Below are positions 8,998 to 17,094 of a DNA stretch of 64,000 nucleotides, piece by piece. The translations under genes were made by a program, and so were the position numbers. The notes beneath the pieces were generated by a model, which was not told where the DNA came from, did no database searches, and saw only the letters and a program-made list of their open reading frames with translations. The stretch's first letter is position 1, and every line of letters starts with the position of its first letter. Origin of the DNA: Paeniglutamicibacter sulfureus (GTDB taxonomy: Bacteria; Actinomycetota; Actinomycetes; Actinomycetales; Micrococcaceae); the NCBI RefSeq assembly GCF_039535115.1, contig NZ_BAAAWO010000001.1, forward strand, positions 4,278,001 through 4,342,000. The letters are read 5' to 3'.

Positions 8998-10482
8998 TCA
9001 GGGCAGCGTTCCGGCCTGCGCCTCGGGAACATGCAGTCGGGCCATGACCTCGTCGATGCGTCCGGGCGGGCGGCGCCTGGTTGCCAGGGACACGAAGATC
9101 ATCACGAGGAATGCCAGCGGCACGCACCAGGCGGCCGGCTGCGCCAGCAGGGCATGGAAGGACTGCGGCTCGTTGGGCACCGCTGCCGCCAGTACCAGGG
9201 ACGCGCCGCAGCACACGGCGCCGGTCACCATGCCGGAAATCGCCCCGGCAACGGTGAGCCCGCGCCACCAGATCCCCAGCAACAGCAGCGGGCAGATGGT
9301 TGCCGCGGTGAAGGCAAAGACCGAGCCGATGGCACCGGCCAGCGCCAGGCTGGAGGTGCCCATGGCCAGCAGCAGCGGGACGGCGGTGGCGATGAGCGTG
9401 GAGATCCGGAATCCGCGCACCGTGCCGCGGAACAGGTCCTGCGAGATGGTCCCGGCCAGGGAGACCACCAGGCCCGAGGAGGTGGAGAGGAACGCGGCGA
9501 AGGCACCGCCGATGATGATCGCCGTCAGCGCATCCCCGGCGGTTCCGCCCACGATGCGCCCCGGCAGCAGCAACACCGTGGCATCGGCGTTCCCGCTGGT
9601 GGCAAGTTCCGGGGTGAAGGCCCTGCCCAGGATGCCCAGCACCGTGGGGAAGAGGTAGAACAACGCCAGCAATCCCAGCACGATCGCGGTGGTCTTTCGG
9701 GCCGAGGGACCATCCGGGTTGGTGTAGAAGCGCACCAGCACGTGGGGCAGTCCCAGCGTGCCAAAGAGCAGCGCCACCAGCAGCGAGATGTTGTAGTACA
9801 GGCCCTGGTTCGCCGCCGGGTCGCTGGCGTGATCGAAGACGGCACCGCCCAGGGTCGCCGATTCCCCGGCCAGGCCCAGATGCAGCAGCAGGAAGACGGC
9901 GGGGATCGCCAGGGCCGCGAGCTTGAGCCAGTACTGAAACGCCTGGACGAAGGTGATCGAGCGCATGCCGCCGGCCAGCACGGTGAGGCACACGATCCCC
10001 ATGACCAGTACCGAACCCATCCAACCGGGAAGCCCGGTGCTGATGCCCAGCGTCAGCGAGGCTCCATGCAGTTGCGGGACGATGTACAGCCAACAGATGA
10101 CCACCACCAGGAAGCTGGTGAGCCTGCGCAGCCTCATCGAGCCCAGCCGGATCTGCGCAAAGTCGGGGATGGTGTACGCGCGGGAGCGGCGCAGCGGCGC
10201 CGCCACAAAGAGCAGCAGCATCAAGTAGCCGGCGGTGTACCCGATGGGGAACCACAACCCGTCCTGCCCGGAGACCACGATGAGCCCGGCAATGCCCAGG
10301 AACGATGCGGCCGAAAGGTATTCCCCGCCGATGGCGCTGGCGTTCCACCAGGGCTTGACGGTGCGCGATGCCACGTAGAAGTCCCCGGTGGTGCGCGAGA
10401 GCCGCAGCCCGTTGACGGCAATGAGCACCGTCGCCAGGGAAACCAGCAACACCGAGAGCAGGGCAACGGCCGGATTGATCAT
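8998..10482 (-). CDS. SSS-family monocarboxylate/sodium-solute symporter (ActP/MctP-like), copy A
   Basis: A 494-residue integral membrane protein with about 13 hydrophobic segments. SSS hallmarks are FYVASRTVKPWWNASAIGGE, YLSAASFLGIAGL and GTLGLPHVLVRFYTNPDG, the last being characteristic of the acetate/pyruvate (ActP, MctC, MctP) branch. The start is ATG 10482, which overlaps the upstream DUF485 stop (ATGA). Expected activity is uptake of short monocarboxylates with Na+ or H+; the exact substrate is not readable. It is the last gene of a cassette reading sensor kinase, LytTR regulator, DUF485 protein, symporter. Confidence 0.88.
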   Translation of the reverse strand: MINPAVALLSVLLVSLATVLIAVNGLRLSRTTGDFYVASRTVKPWWNASAIGGEYLSAASFLGIAGLIVVSGQDGLWFPIGYTAGYLMLLLFVAAPLRRSRAYTIPDFAQIRLGSMRLRRLTSFLVVVICWLYIVPQLHGASLTLGISTGLPGWMGSVLVMGIVCLTVLAGGMRSITFVQAFQYWLKLAALAIPAVFLLLHLGLAGESATLGGAVFDHASDPAANQGLYYNISLLVALLFGTLGLPHVLVRFYTNPDGPSARKTTAIVLGLLALFYLFPTVLGILGRAFTPELATSGNADATVLLLPGRIVGGTAGDALTAIIIGGAFAAFLSTSSGLVVSLAGTISQDLFRGTVRGFRISTLIATAVPLLLAMGTSSLALAGAIGSVFAFTAATICPLLLLGIWWRGLTVAGAISGMVTGAVCCGASLVLAAAVPNEPQSFHALLAQPAAWCVPLAFLVMIFVSLATRRRPPGRIDEVMARLHVPEAQAGTLP

Positions 10483-10907
10483 TTGGCGATGCTCCGGTAC
10501 TTGGCCTCGTTGCGCGCCGCCGCCCGGTTGAAGAGGAAGGCACAGAGCATGATCAGCGGGTAGACGCCCACGCCCAGCAACCACCACGGCAAGGGGATGG
10601 TCGCCAGGCGGATGTCGTTGATCTGCGGCCAGGTGAACACCATGACGGCGAGGCCCACCAGCACCAACAGGAAGCCCAGGGCCACCGAGGCGGCCAGGCG
10701 CAGCTGCGAGCGGATCAGCGAGTGGACGTAGAAGGTGTCGGCGGCATCCGGGGCGGAACGGCGGACGATGTTCAGCATGGTGCCGGCGGGTGCGCTGACC
10801 CGCACGCGGGCTCCGGTGGGTGCCGGGAGCCCGTCATCGGGAGCCTGGACCGGGTGCGGACCGGGGGATTCGCGCGGCGGCTCGGCGGCGGCGCCGGATT
10901 CGCTCAC
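10479..10907 (-). CDS. DUF485-type small membrane protein, symporter partner (copy A)
   Basis: A 142-residue protein with a hydrophilic Pro/Ala-rich N terminus, then two strong membrane segments (LRLAASVALGFLLVLVGL and WWLLGVGVYPLIMLCAFLF). I choose GTG 10907, which overlaps the regulator's TGA (GTGA), over the long open frame back to 11090 that lies inside the regulator gene. DUF485 proteins (YjcH type) are encoded immediately before ActP-type symporters and may be accessory subunits. Here it directly precedes symporter A with a 4-base overlap. It is longer and more diverged than copy B at 13109. Confidence 0.72.
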   Translation of the reverse strand: MSESGAAAEPPRESPGPHPVQAPDDGLPAPTGARVRVSAPAGTMLNIVRRSAPDAADTFYVHSLIRSQLRLAASVALGFLLVLVGLAVMVFTWPQINDIRLATIPLPWWLLGVGVYPLIMLCAFLFNRAAARNEAKYRSIAK

Positions 10908-11629
10908 AGCGGCCGGACTCGATTCGCGGCCAGCTTCTCGCGCAGGTAGGGCAGGGCGCGGCGCGAGACGGGGAGCTCGGTGCCGCCGATGAGAACCACG
11001 GCCTTGCCGGTGGCCAGCTTGACGGTGTCGATCTTGTCCATGGACACCAGGTAGGAGCGGTGGATGCGGACGTAGCCTGCCGCCCCCCACTGCTGCTCCA
11101 GGTCGTTGAGCGGGACCCGGATCAGGTAGCTGGCATCCTTGATGTGCAGCCGCGCGTAGTCGCCCTGCGCCTGCACGTAGAGGATCTCGTCGCGGCGGAT
11201 CATCTTGGTGATGCCGCCCTTTTCCACCGTGACCATGTCCGGCTTCACGGTGTCCTCCTCGGCCAGCTCGCAGATGCGGCGGACCGACTCGGCCAGGCGC
11301 TCGGGGCGCACCGGCTTGAGCACGTAGTCCACCGCGGCCAGCTCGAAGGCCTCCAGCGCCTGGTCCTCGTCGGCGGTCACGAAGACCACGGCCGGGGGAC
11401 GGGTGAAGCGGGAGATGACCCGGGCGATGTCCAGCCCGGAGAGCGCCGGCATGTGGATGTCCAGGAAGAGGGCGTCGACCTCGAACTCCTCCAGGGCCTT
11501 CAAGGCCTCGGCCCCGGAATTGGCCCGGTGGATGGTGCCCACCCGTGAATCGAGCGACAACAAATACGCCAGTTCCGCAACGGCAGGCAGTTCATCGTCG
11601 GCAACGACCACGTTAATCATGCACGTCAT
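10904..11629 (-). CDS. LytTR-family response regulator
   Basis: A 241-residue regulator. Receiver domain 1-120 has the acidic pocket (ADDE near 10-13), phosphoacceptor Asp57 in FLDIHMP, and Lys105 in VLKPV. A LytTR DNA-binding domain follows (about 137-241; ILYVQAQGDYARLHI, IHRSYLVSMDKI). LytTR regulators paired with LytS-type kinases control pyruvate or acetate transporters in several bacteria (BtsSR-BtsT, LytST-PftAB). Here the pair lies between two SSS symporter cassettes, so regulation of one or both is the simplest inference. ATG 11620 is an alternative start. Confidence 0.9.
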   Translation of the reverse strand: MTCMINVVVADDELPAVAELAYLLSLDSRVGTIHRANSGAEALKALEEFEVDALFLDIHMPALSGLDIARVISRFTRPPAVVFVTADEDQALEAFELAAVDYVLKPVRPERLAESVRRICELAEEDTVKPDMVTVEKGGITKMIRRDEILYVQAQGDYARLHIKDASYLIRVPLNDLEQQWGAAGYVRIHRSYLVSMDKIDTVKLATGKAVVLIGGTELPVSRRALPYLREKLAANRVRPL

Positions 11630-11667
11630 TTTACCCGCACCCCGCGGGGGAAGGCGGACCCGGCGCG

Positions 11668-12867
11668 CTATCGGGCGGCGATGCCCGGCGCGGTGGGCTC
11701 GACCCCGGGGCGGAACTTGGGGATGCGCATGGTGATCAGCGTGCCGGCACCCGGGGCGGTGTCGATGACCAGCCCGTGGGCGTCCCCGTAGACCTGACGC
11801 AGTCGCACATCGACATTGCGCAGGCCCACATGGATGGACTCGGTGGTCCCCGCCAGCACCGCCGCCAGGGCCACCGGGTCGATGCCCACCCCGTCGTCCT
11901 CCACGGTGATCAACGCGTATTCGCCCGAATCCGAGGCGCTGATGGTGATCAGTCCGCCGCCGGGCTTGGATTCCAGGCCGTGGCGCACGGCGTTTTCCAC
12001 CAGCGGCTGCAGGCTCAGGAACGGGATGGCGGTGGCCAGCACCTCGGGGGCTATGGCCAGGGAGACCTTGATGCGGTCGCCGAAGCGCGCCTTTTCCAGC
12101 AGCAGGTACCTGTCGATGGCGGTGAGTTCCTCGGCGAGCGTGGTGAAGTCCCCGTGGCGGCGGAAGGAATAGCGGGTGAAGTCGGCGAACTCCACCACCA
12201 GTTCGCGTGCCCGGGCCGGGTCGGTGATGATGAACGAGGCGATCGCGTTCAGCGAGTTGTAGATGAAGTGCGGGCTGATCTGGGCGCGCAGCGCGCGGAC
12301 CTCCGCCTCCATGAGCAATGCACGGGAGGCATCGAGCTCGGCCAGCCCCACCTGCGCCGCGACCCAGGCGGCGACCTCGGCCACCGCGCGCACGAACCCG
12401 GCACCGGCGCGCGGGATGTACGCGCAGACGGTGCCCACCGGGACGTCCCCGACCATGATCGGGGCGCAGACCATGTCCCCGGTATCCGAGCGCTTGACCT
12501 GGGTGCGGGTGGCGGAGAGCGCAGCGGCCGCAAGTTCCAGCGCCGCGGCGGTGCCCCGGTCCCCGGTGTCCGGGATCGTGCCGTCCACCGCGAGCACCGC
12601 CGAGGTGTCGGTGATGACCAATCCCTGGGCAGCCAGCAGCGCGCGCAGGTGCTTCCCTGCCGTGGCGGCACCTTCCGGGGTGAGGCCCTGGGCCAGGTGC
12701 GGGGCCGCCACCGAGACCCGGTGAAGGGTCTCAAAGGTCGCCTTCTCGGCGTCGGTCCCCAGGTCCCGGCTGGAGCGCGCGATCTTGAACGCCAGATAGC
12801 CCACCAGGGTGCCGCCGACCACGACGGTGGCGACAATCAGGGTCATCTGCAGCGCGGTGGAGAGCAT
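11668..12867 (-). CDS. LytS/BtsS-type sensor histidine kinase
   Basis: A 399-residue kinase: one N-terminal membrane helix (TLIVATVVVGGTLVGYLAF), a GAF-like sensory region (about 50-175) with a conserved Cys-containing core, the His_kinase phosphoacceptor segment RAQISPHFIYNSLNAI with His near 200, and a HATPase domain with NAVRHGL (N box) and EDDGVGI (G1). Unlike LytS/BtsS it lacks the multi-helix 5TM sensor, so it may sense a cytosolic signal. I choose ATG 12867 over 12900 because the hydrophobic segment then begins close to the N terminus. It is encoded upstream of its regulator with a 38-base gap. Confidence 0.88.
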   Translation of the reverse strand: MLSTALQMTLIVATVVVGGTLVGYLAFKIARSSRDLGTDAEKATFETLHRVSVAAPHLAQGLTPEGAATAGKHLRALLAAQGLVITDTSAVLAVDGTIPDTGDRGTAAALELAAAALSATRTQVKRSDTGDMVCAPIMVGDVPVGTVCAYIPRAGAGFVRAVAEVAAWVAAQVGLAELDASRALLMEAEVRALRAQISPHFIYNSLNAIASFIITDPARARELVVEFADFTRYSFRRHGDFTTLAEELTAIDRYLLLEKARFGDRIKVSLAIAPEVLATAIPFLSLQPLVENAVRHGLESKPGGGLITISASDSGEYALITVEDDGVGIDPVALAAVLAGTTESIHVGLRNVDVRLRQVYGDAHGLVIDTAPGAGTLITMRIPKFRPGVEPTAPGIAAR

Positions 12868-12994
12868 GTTCCCAAGCCTACGCGGCGCCCGGACGGGCAT
12901 GCCGTTCGTCGTCGTCAGGTGCCGCTTGGCGCATCCGGGGGACCGTTTGCCGGATGCCGCACCCGGCCCCCTTCCCGCGTGGAGGGTCCATGGC

Positions 12995-13018
12995 GCAGGG
13001 TGATCTTAGTCACCCTGC
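12995..13018. promoter_or_regulatory. Inverted repeat in the kinase / symporter B divergent region
   Basis: GCAGGGTGA and TCACCCTGC form a perfect 9-bp inverted repeat with a 6-base spacer (TCTTAG), about 90 bases before the DUF485 copy B start. No T tract follows. It is a candidate operator for the divergent promoters, or a leader hairpin. Confidence 0.45.
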
Positions 13019-13108
13019 CAGGTGGCGTACCCCACAAGGCCGGCCTGATCGGACGGCTCGGGCAAGGTACCGCTCCTGGCGCCTTGAGCCCCTTGTGAAG
13101 GAGGAGTC

Positions 13109-13453
13109 ATGAGCACCACCGAAGAGTCGGACCTTGGAACCGGCATTGATTTTGAGAAAGAGCAGGACTCGGAAGAGTTCCGCGAGCTGCGCAAGACGCA
13201 CCGCAGCTTTGTTTTCCCCATGGCAGTCATTTTCCTGCTGTGGTACTTCGCCTACGTCCTATTGGCCGACTATGCGCACGAATTCATGTCCATCAAGGTA
13301 TGGGGCAACTTCAACGTGGGCCTGCTGCTGGGCCTGCTGCAATTTGTTTCCACCTTCGGCATCACCGCCGCCTACGTCTCCTACAGCAACAAGAAGCTTG
13401 ATCCGAAGGCAACCGCGATCCGCAAGCGCCTCGAAGCACAGGAAGGGGAGTAG
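13109..13453 (+). CDS. DUF485 family small membrane protein, symporter partner (copy B)
   Basis: A 114-residue protein with two membrane segments (VFPMAVIFLLWYFAYVLL and VGLLLGLLQFVSTFGITAAY) and the DUF485 features RKTHRSFVFPM and YSNKKLDP. AAGGAGG lies eight bases upstream. It is followed after three bases by symporter B, the usual YjcH-ActP order. Confidence 0.9.
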   Translation: MSTTEESDLGTGIDFEKEQDSEEFRELRKTHRSFVFPMAVIFLLWYFAYVLLADYAHEFMSIKVWGNFNVGLLLGLLQFVSTFGITAAYVSYSNKKLDPKATAIRKRLEAQEGE

Positions 13454-13456
13454 GCC

Positions 13457-15085
13457 ATGAACGTCCTTACTTCATCGGTCCTCGCCGCGGCCGCCGAATC
13501 GACCAAGGTCGGCAACCCGTGGGTCAACATCGGGATCTTCGGCATCTTCGTGGGCATCACCCTGATCGTGGTGCTCAAGGCCTCGAGCAACAACAAGACC
13601 GCCGCCGACTACTACGCCGGCGGGCGTTCCTTCACCGGGACGCAGAACGGCACCGCGATCGCCGGGGACTACCTCTCGGCCGCATCGTTCCTGGGCATCG
13701 TGGGGGCCATTGCCATCAACGGCTATGACGGCTTCCTCTACTCCATCGGATTCCTGGTCGCCTGGCTGGTGGCCCTGCTGCTGGTCGCAGAGCTGCTGCG
13801 CAACACCGGCAAGTTCACCATGGCGGACGTGCTCTCCTTCCGCCTCAAGCAGCGCCCGGTGCGCATCGCCGCGGCCATCTCCACCCTCGCGGTCTGCGTG
13901 TTCTACCTGCTGGCCCAGATGGCCGGTGCCGGCGCGCTGGTCTCCCTGCTGCTGGGCATCGATGACAAGATGGGCCAGTCACTGGTCATCGTCGTCGTCG
14001 GCGCGCTGATGATCGTGTACGTGCTGATCGGCGGCATGAAGGGCACCACCTGGGTGCAGATCATCAAGGCCTGCCTGCTGATTGCCGGCGCGTTTATCAT
14101 GACCATCATGGTCCTGGCCAACTATGGCTTCAACTTCTCAGCCCTGCTGGGGGCGGCGGTGGAAAGCGCCGGAACCCCGGAGATCCTGAACCCGGGCCTG
14201 CAATACGGCAAGTCGGAGACCTCCAAGCTGGACTTCATCTCCCTGGCCCTGGCCCTGGTGCTCGGCACCGCCGGCCTGCCGCACGTACTCATGCGCTTCT
14301 ACACGGTTCCCACCGCCAAGGAGGCCCGCAAGTCGGTGGTCTGGGCCATCTGGCTCATCGGCGGCTTCTACCTCTTCACCCTGGTGCTGGGCTACGGTGC
14401 CGGCGCCATGATCGGTGCCGACAAGATCAAGGCCGCCCCGGGCGGCGTGAACTCCGCGGCCCCGCTGCTGGCCTTCGAACTCGGCGGCCCGCTGCTGCTG
14501 GGCCTGATCTCCGCGGTCGCCTTCGCCACCATCCTTGCGGTGGTGGCGGGCCTGACCATCACCGCGGCGGCATCCTTCGCCCACGACGTCTACGCCTCGG
14601 TCATCGCCAAGGGCAAGAGCACCCCGGAGAAGGAAATGAAGGTGGCACGCCGCACCGTCATCGTCATCGGTGTCTTCGCGATCCTCGGCGGCATCGGCGC
14701 CCAGGGGCAGAACGTCGCCTTCCTGGTGGCCCTGGCCTTCGCGGTGGCGGCCTCGGCCAACCTGCCCACCATCCTGTACTCGCTGTTCTGGAAGAAGTTC
14801 ACCACCCAGGGCGCAGTCTGGTCCATGGTTGGCGGCCTCGGCTCCGCGATCCTGCTGATCGTCTTCTCCCCGGTGATGTCGGGTCTGCCGACGTCCATGA
14901 TCCCGGGCGCCGACTTCGCGATCTTCCCGCTGGCCAACCCCGGCATCGTCTCGATCCCGCTGGCCTTCTTCCTAGGTTGGTTGGGCTCGGTGCTGGATAA
15001 GAATTCCGAGGACGTCGTCAAGTCTGCGGAAATGGAAGTACGCTCGCTGACCGGTGTCGGTGCCGAAAAGGCCGTCGACCACTAG
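13457..15085 (+). CDS. Cation/acetate-type monocarboxylate symporter (SSS family), copy B
   Basis: A 542-residue SSS symporter with about 13 membrane segments. Diagnostic segments are ADYYAGGRSFTGTQNGTAIA, YLSAASFLGIVGAIA, GTAGLPHVLMRFYTVP and QGQNVAFLVALAFAVAASAN. This closely resembles actinobacterial MctC/ActP proteins that take up acetate, propionate and pyruvate; the exact range is inferred. The N-terminal hydrophobic stretch is the first helix. It differs substantially from copy A, so the two probably differ in substrate or affinity. Confidence 0.92.
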   Translation: MNVLTSSVLAAAAESTKVGNPWVNIGIFGIFVGITLIVVLKASSNNKTAADYYAGGRSFTGTQNGTAIAGDYLSAASFLGIVGAIAINGYDGFLYSIGFLVAWLVALLLVAELLRNTGKFTMADVLSFRLKQRPVRIAAAISTLAVCVFYLLAQMAGAGALVSLLLGIDDKMGQSLVIVVVGALMIVYVLIGGMKGTTWVQIIKACLLIAGAFIMTIMVLANYGFNFSALLGAAVESAGTPEILNPGLQYGKSETSKLDFISLALALVLGTAGLPHVLMRFYTVPTAKEARKSVVWAIWLIGGFYLFTLVLGYGAGAMIGADKIKAAPGGVNSAAPLLAFELGGPLLLGLISAVAFATILAVVAGLTITAAASFAHDVYASVIAKGKSTPEKEMKVARRTVIVIGVFAILGGIGAQGQNVAFLVALAFAVAASANLPTILYSLFWKKFTTQGAVWSMVGGLGSAILLIVFSPVMSGLPTSMIPGADFAIFPLANPGIVSIPLAFFLGWLGSVLDKNSEDVVKSAEMEVRSLTGVGAEKAVDH

Positions 15086-15143
15086 CAGCCGGGCAAGATC
15101 CGCGGTGCGGGCGGGCTGCGGCCCGGCTCCACCGAGGCACATG

Positions 15144-15187
15144 GGCGGCGTCGTTTCCTTCCCCCATAGGGAGACGGCGCCGCCTTT
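15144..15187 (+). terminator. Terminator after symporter B
   Basis: GGCGGCG pairs with CGCCGCC with further imperfect pairing (CGTTTCC/GGGAGACG) and a short TTT follows. Confidence 0.65.
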
Positions 15188-15263
15188 GTCGTGCTCCGAA
15201 GATCGCTGGCAACTATCACGCGCCACCGGGGTGGACGTATGTACTGGTTTGGGAAGTCGCCGA

Positions 15264-15779
15264 TCAGTCGTCGGCGTCCGGGCCGTTCCCCGCGGACTTG
15301 GTCCCAGGGCCGGAGGCCAGGCGCATCTGAATCAGGGCGGTGGTGCGGTGCGGAATCAACTCGGCCATCGACAGCGAGGTGTCGGCACGTTCCACTCCCT
15401 CGATGGCCAGGATCTGGCCGTTGACGCGGAAGAGCTCCTCCGCGCTATCCGCCACCACGCGCGCCAGGATGTCGGCGGATCCGGTCACCCCGTGCGCCTC
15501 GATAATTTCCGGGATCGCGCGCAGCCGTTCCACGATGTTGCCCAGCAAGCGCTGGCGCACGTGGATGTGCACGAAACTGACCAGCGGGAAACCAAGGGCA
15601 GCCGGGTTCACGCGCTGTTCGAAGGGCAGCAGCGCGCCGTTGGATTCCAGTCGCACCAAGCGGGCCTGGACGGTGTTGCGGCTGAGTCCCAGTTCGCTGG
15701 CCAGCGCCACGGCGCTGGCCTTGGGGCGGTGGCACAGGGCCGAAAGGATCCGCAGGTCGGTGGCATCAAGTTGCTGCAT
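15264..15779 (-). CDS. Lrp/AsnC-family transcriptional regulator of the oxoacid dehydrogenase operon
   Basis: A 171-residue regulator starting at ATG 15779 (MQQLDATDLRILSALCHRPK). An N-terminal winged HTH (about 3-60; LASELGLSRNTVQARLVRLE) is followed by an RAM/AsnC ligand-binding domain (VHIHVRQR, GSADILARVV). It is transcribed divergently from the bkd-type operon, the arrangement of BkdR regulators that respond to branched-chain amino acids. The C-terminal 20 residues are unstructured. Confidence 0.88.
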   Translation of the reverse strand: MQQLDATDLRILSALCHRPKASAVALASELGLSRNTVQARLVRLESNGALLPFEQRVNPAALGFPLVSFVHIHVRQRLLGNIVERLRAIPEIIEAHGVTGSADILARVVADSAEELFRVNGQILAIEGVERADTSLSMAELIPHRTTALIQMRLASGPGTKSAGNGPDADD

Positions 15780-15781
15780 AA

Positions 15782-15854
15782 TGCGCAAGATTAGCACCGC
15801 GTGACCTCTGCGAATAGTGCAAGCTGCGCAATGGGTCGTCCAAGGATTGTGCGC
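15782..15854. promoter_or_regulatory. Repeated TGCGCAA-type motifs between the Lrp gene and the dehydrogenase operon
   Basis: TGCGCAA occurs at 15782-15788 and 15825-15831, and a related inverted TTGTGCGC at 15847-15854. Spacing is about 43 and 22 bases, near four and two helical turns. Lrp-family octamers bind phased degenerate sites, so these are candidate autoregulatory and operon-control sites. Confidence 0.4.
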
Positions 15855-15972
15855 CCTGCATAACGTGAGTAGCATCACAGATAGGTGGCGGCGATGAGGC
15901 CGCACCCGCAGGAACGGCACGTCCCACCGGAATGCCAATCCTGATTCGCCATCGACGCAAAGGATGCTGACC

Positions 15973-17094
15973 GTGTCCCCCACGTTTGACCCGAAGGCCC
16001 CCGAGGGCCCCGATACCTACCTCCAGGTGATTTCCCCCGACGGCACCCGCCACCCATGCCCCGAGCTCGATGAATGGGTCGGTGACATCGATGTTCCCGC
16101 GCTGGAAAAGCTGTACATCGACATGGCCTGCATCCGCCGCCTGGATGCCGAAGGCACCGCCTTGCAGCGTCAGGGCGAGCTGGGGCTCTGGGCCCCGCTG
16201 CTGGGCCAGGAAGCCGCGCAGATCGGATCCGGCCGCGCGCTGGAAAACGACGATTTCATCTTCCCCTCCTACCGCGAACACGGGGTCGCCTATTGCCGCG
16301 GAGTGAACCCGCACGACCTGCTGCGCATGTGGCGCGGGGCGGCTCCCAGCGGGTGGAACCCCTACGAGGTCAACATGGCCAACCAACAGATCGTCATCGG
16401 GGCGCAGACCCTGCACGCCGCCGGCTACGCCATGGGGCTGAAGTTCGACGGCTCGGCCGCCGCGGCCATCACGTACTTCGGGGACGGGGCCACCAGCCAG
16501 GGCGATGTCAGCGAGGCCATGGTCTTCGCCGCCAGCTACCAGGCGCCGCTGGTGTTCTTCTGCCAGAACAACCACTGGGCCATCTCCGAACCCGTCGCCA
16601 GGCAGACCACCGGGCACATCGCCGACCGGGCAGCAGGCTTCGGCCTGGCCACCTGGCGGGTCGACGGCAACGACGTTCTCGCGGTCATGGCGGCCACCCG
16701 CGCGGCCCTGGCCCACGTGCGCACCGGCAGCGGCCCGGCATTCATCGAGGCGGTCACCTACCGGATGGGCGCCCACACCACGGCGGACGATCCCACGCGC
16801 TACCGCGATGCGCTGGAGCTGGAGGAATGGGCTGCGAAGGACCCCCTGGATAGGGTCGCCGCGCACCTGGACAGCCTGGGCGCGGACCTGGGGGAGCTGA
16901 AGAAACGCTCCGAGTCCGCGGCCGACGAGCTGGCCGCCGGCCTGCGTGAGGCCATCACCACCATGCCGGACCCCACCGTGGACGACCTCTTCGCCCACGT
17001 CTACAGCCATCCCCATCAGGGGCTGGAGGAACAACGCGAAAACTACTCCAACTATCTCGCCGGCTTTGCCGTCCAAGGGCAGGGAACCAAATGA
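15973..17094 (+). CDS. bkdA: Branched-chain 2-oxoacid (or pyruvate) dehydrogenase E1 alpha subunit
   Basis: About 373 residues. The thiamine diphosphate motif GDGATSQGD with downstream NNHWAIS (near 170-200) and the phosphorylation-loop-like YRMGAHTTADDPTRYR identify E1 alpha of the BCKDH/heterotetrameric PDH family. It carries out ThDP-dependent decarboxylation of the oxoacid with E1 beta. GTG 15973 has AAAGGA eight bases upstream; ATG 15964 is in frame but sits directly on that ribosome site. It overlaps the E1 beta gene by four bases. BCKDH is favoured over PDH by the Lrp neighbour, but sequence alone cannot decide. Confidence 0.9.
   Translation: MSPTFDPKAPEGPDTYLQVISPDGTRHPCPELDEWVGDIDVPALEKLYIDMACIRRLDAEGTALQRQGELGLWAPLLGQEAAQIGSGRALENDDFIFPSYREHGVAYCRGVNPHDLLRMWRGAAPSGWNPYEVNMANQQIVIGAQTLHAAGYAMGLKFDGSAAAAITYFGDGATSQGDVSEAMVFAASYQAPLVFFCQNNHWAISEPVARQTTGHIADRAAGFGLATWRVDGNDVLAVMAATRAALAHVRTGSGPAFIEAVTYRMGAHTTADDPTRYRDALELEEWAAKDPLDRVAAHLDSLGADLGELKKRSESAADELAAGLREAITTMPDPTVDDLFAHVYSHPHQGLEEQRENYSNYLAGFAVQGQGTK

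Noticed and set aside
8891..10563. Long open frames on both strands over symporter A
   Set aside because: These lack membrane segments and domain features; the frame ending at 8998 gives a full SSS symporter.
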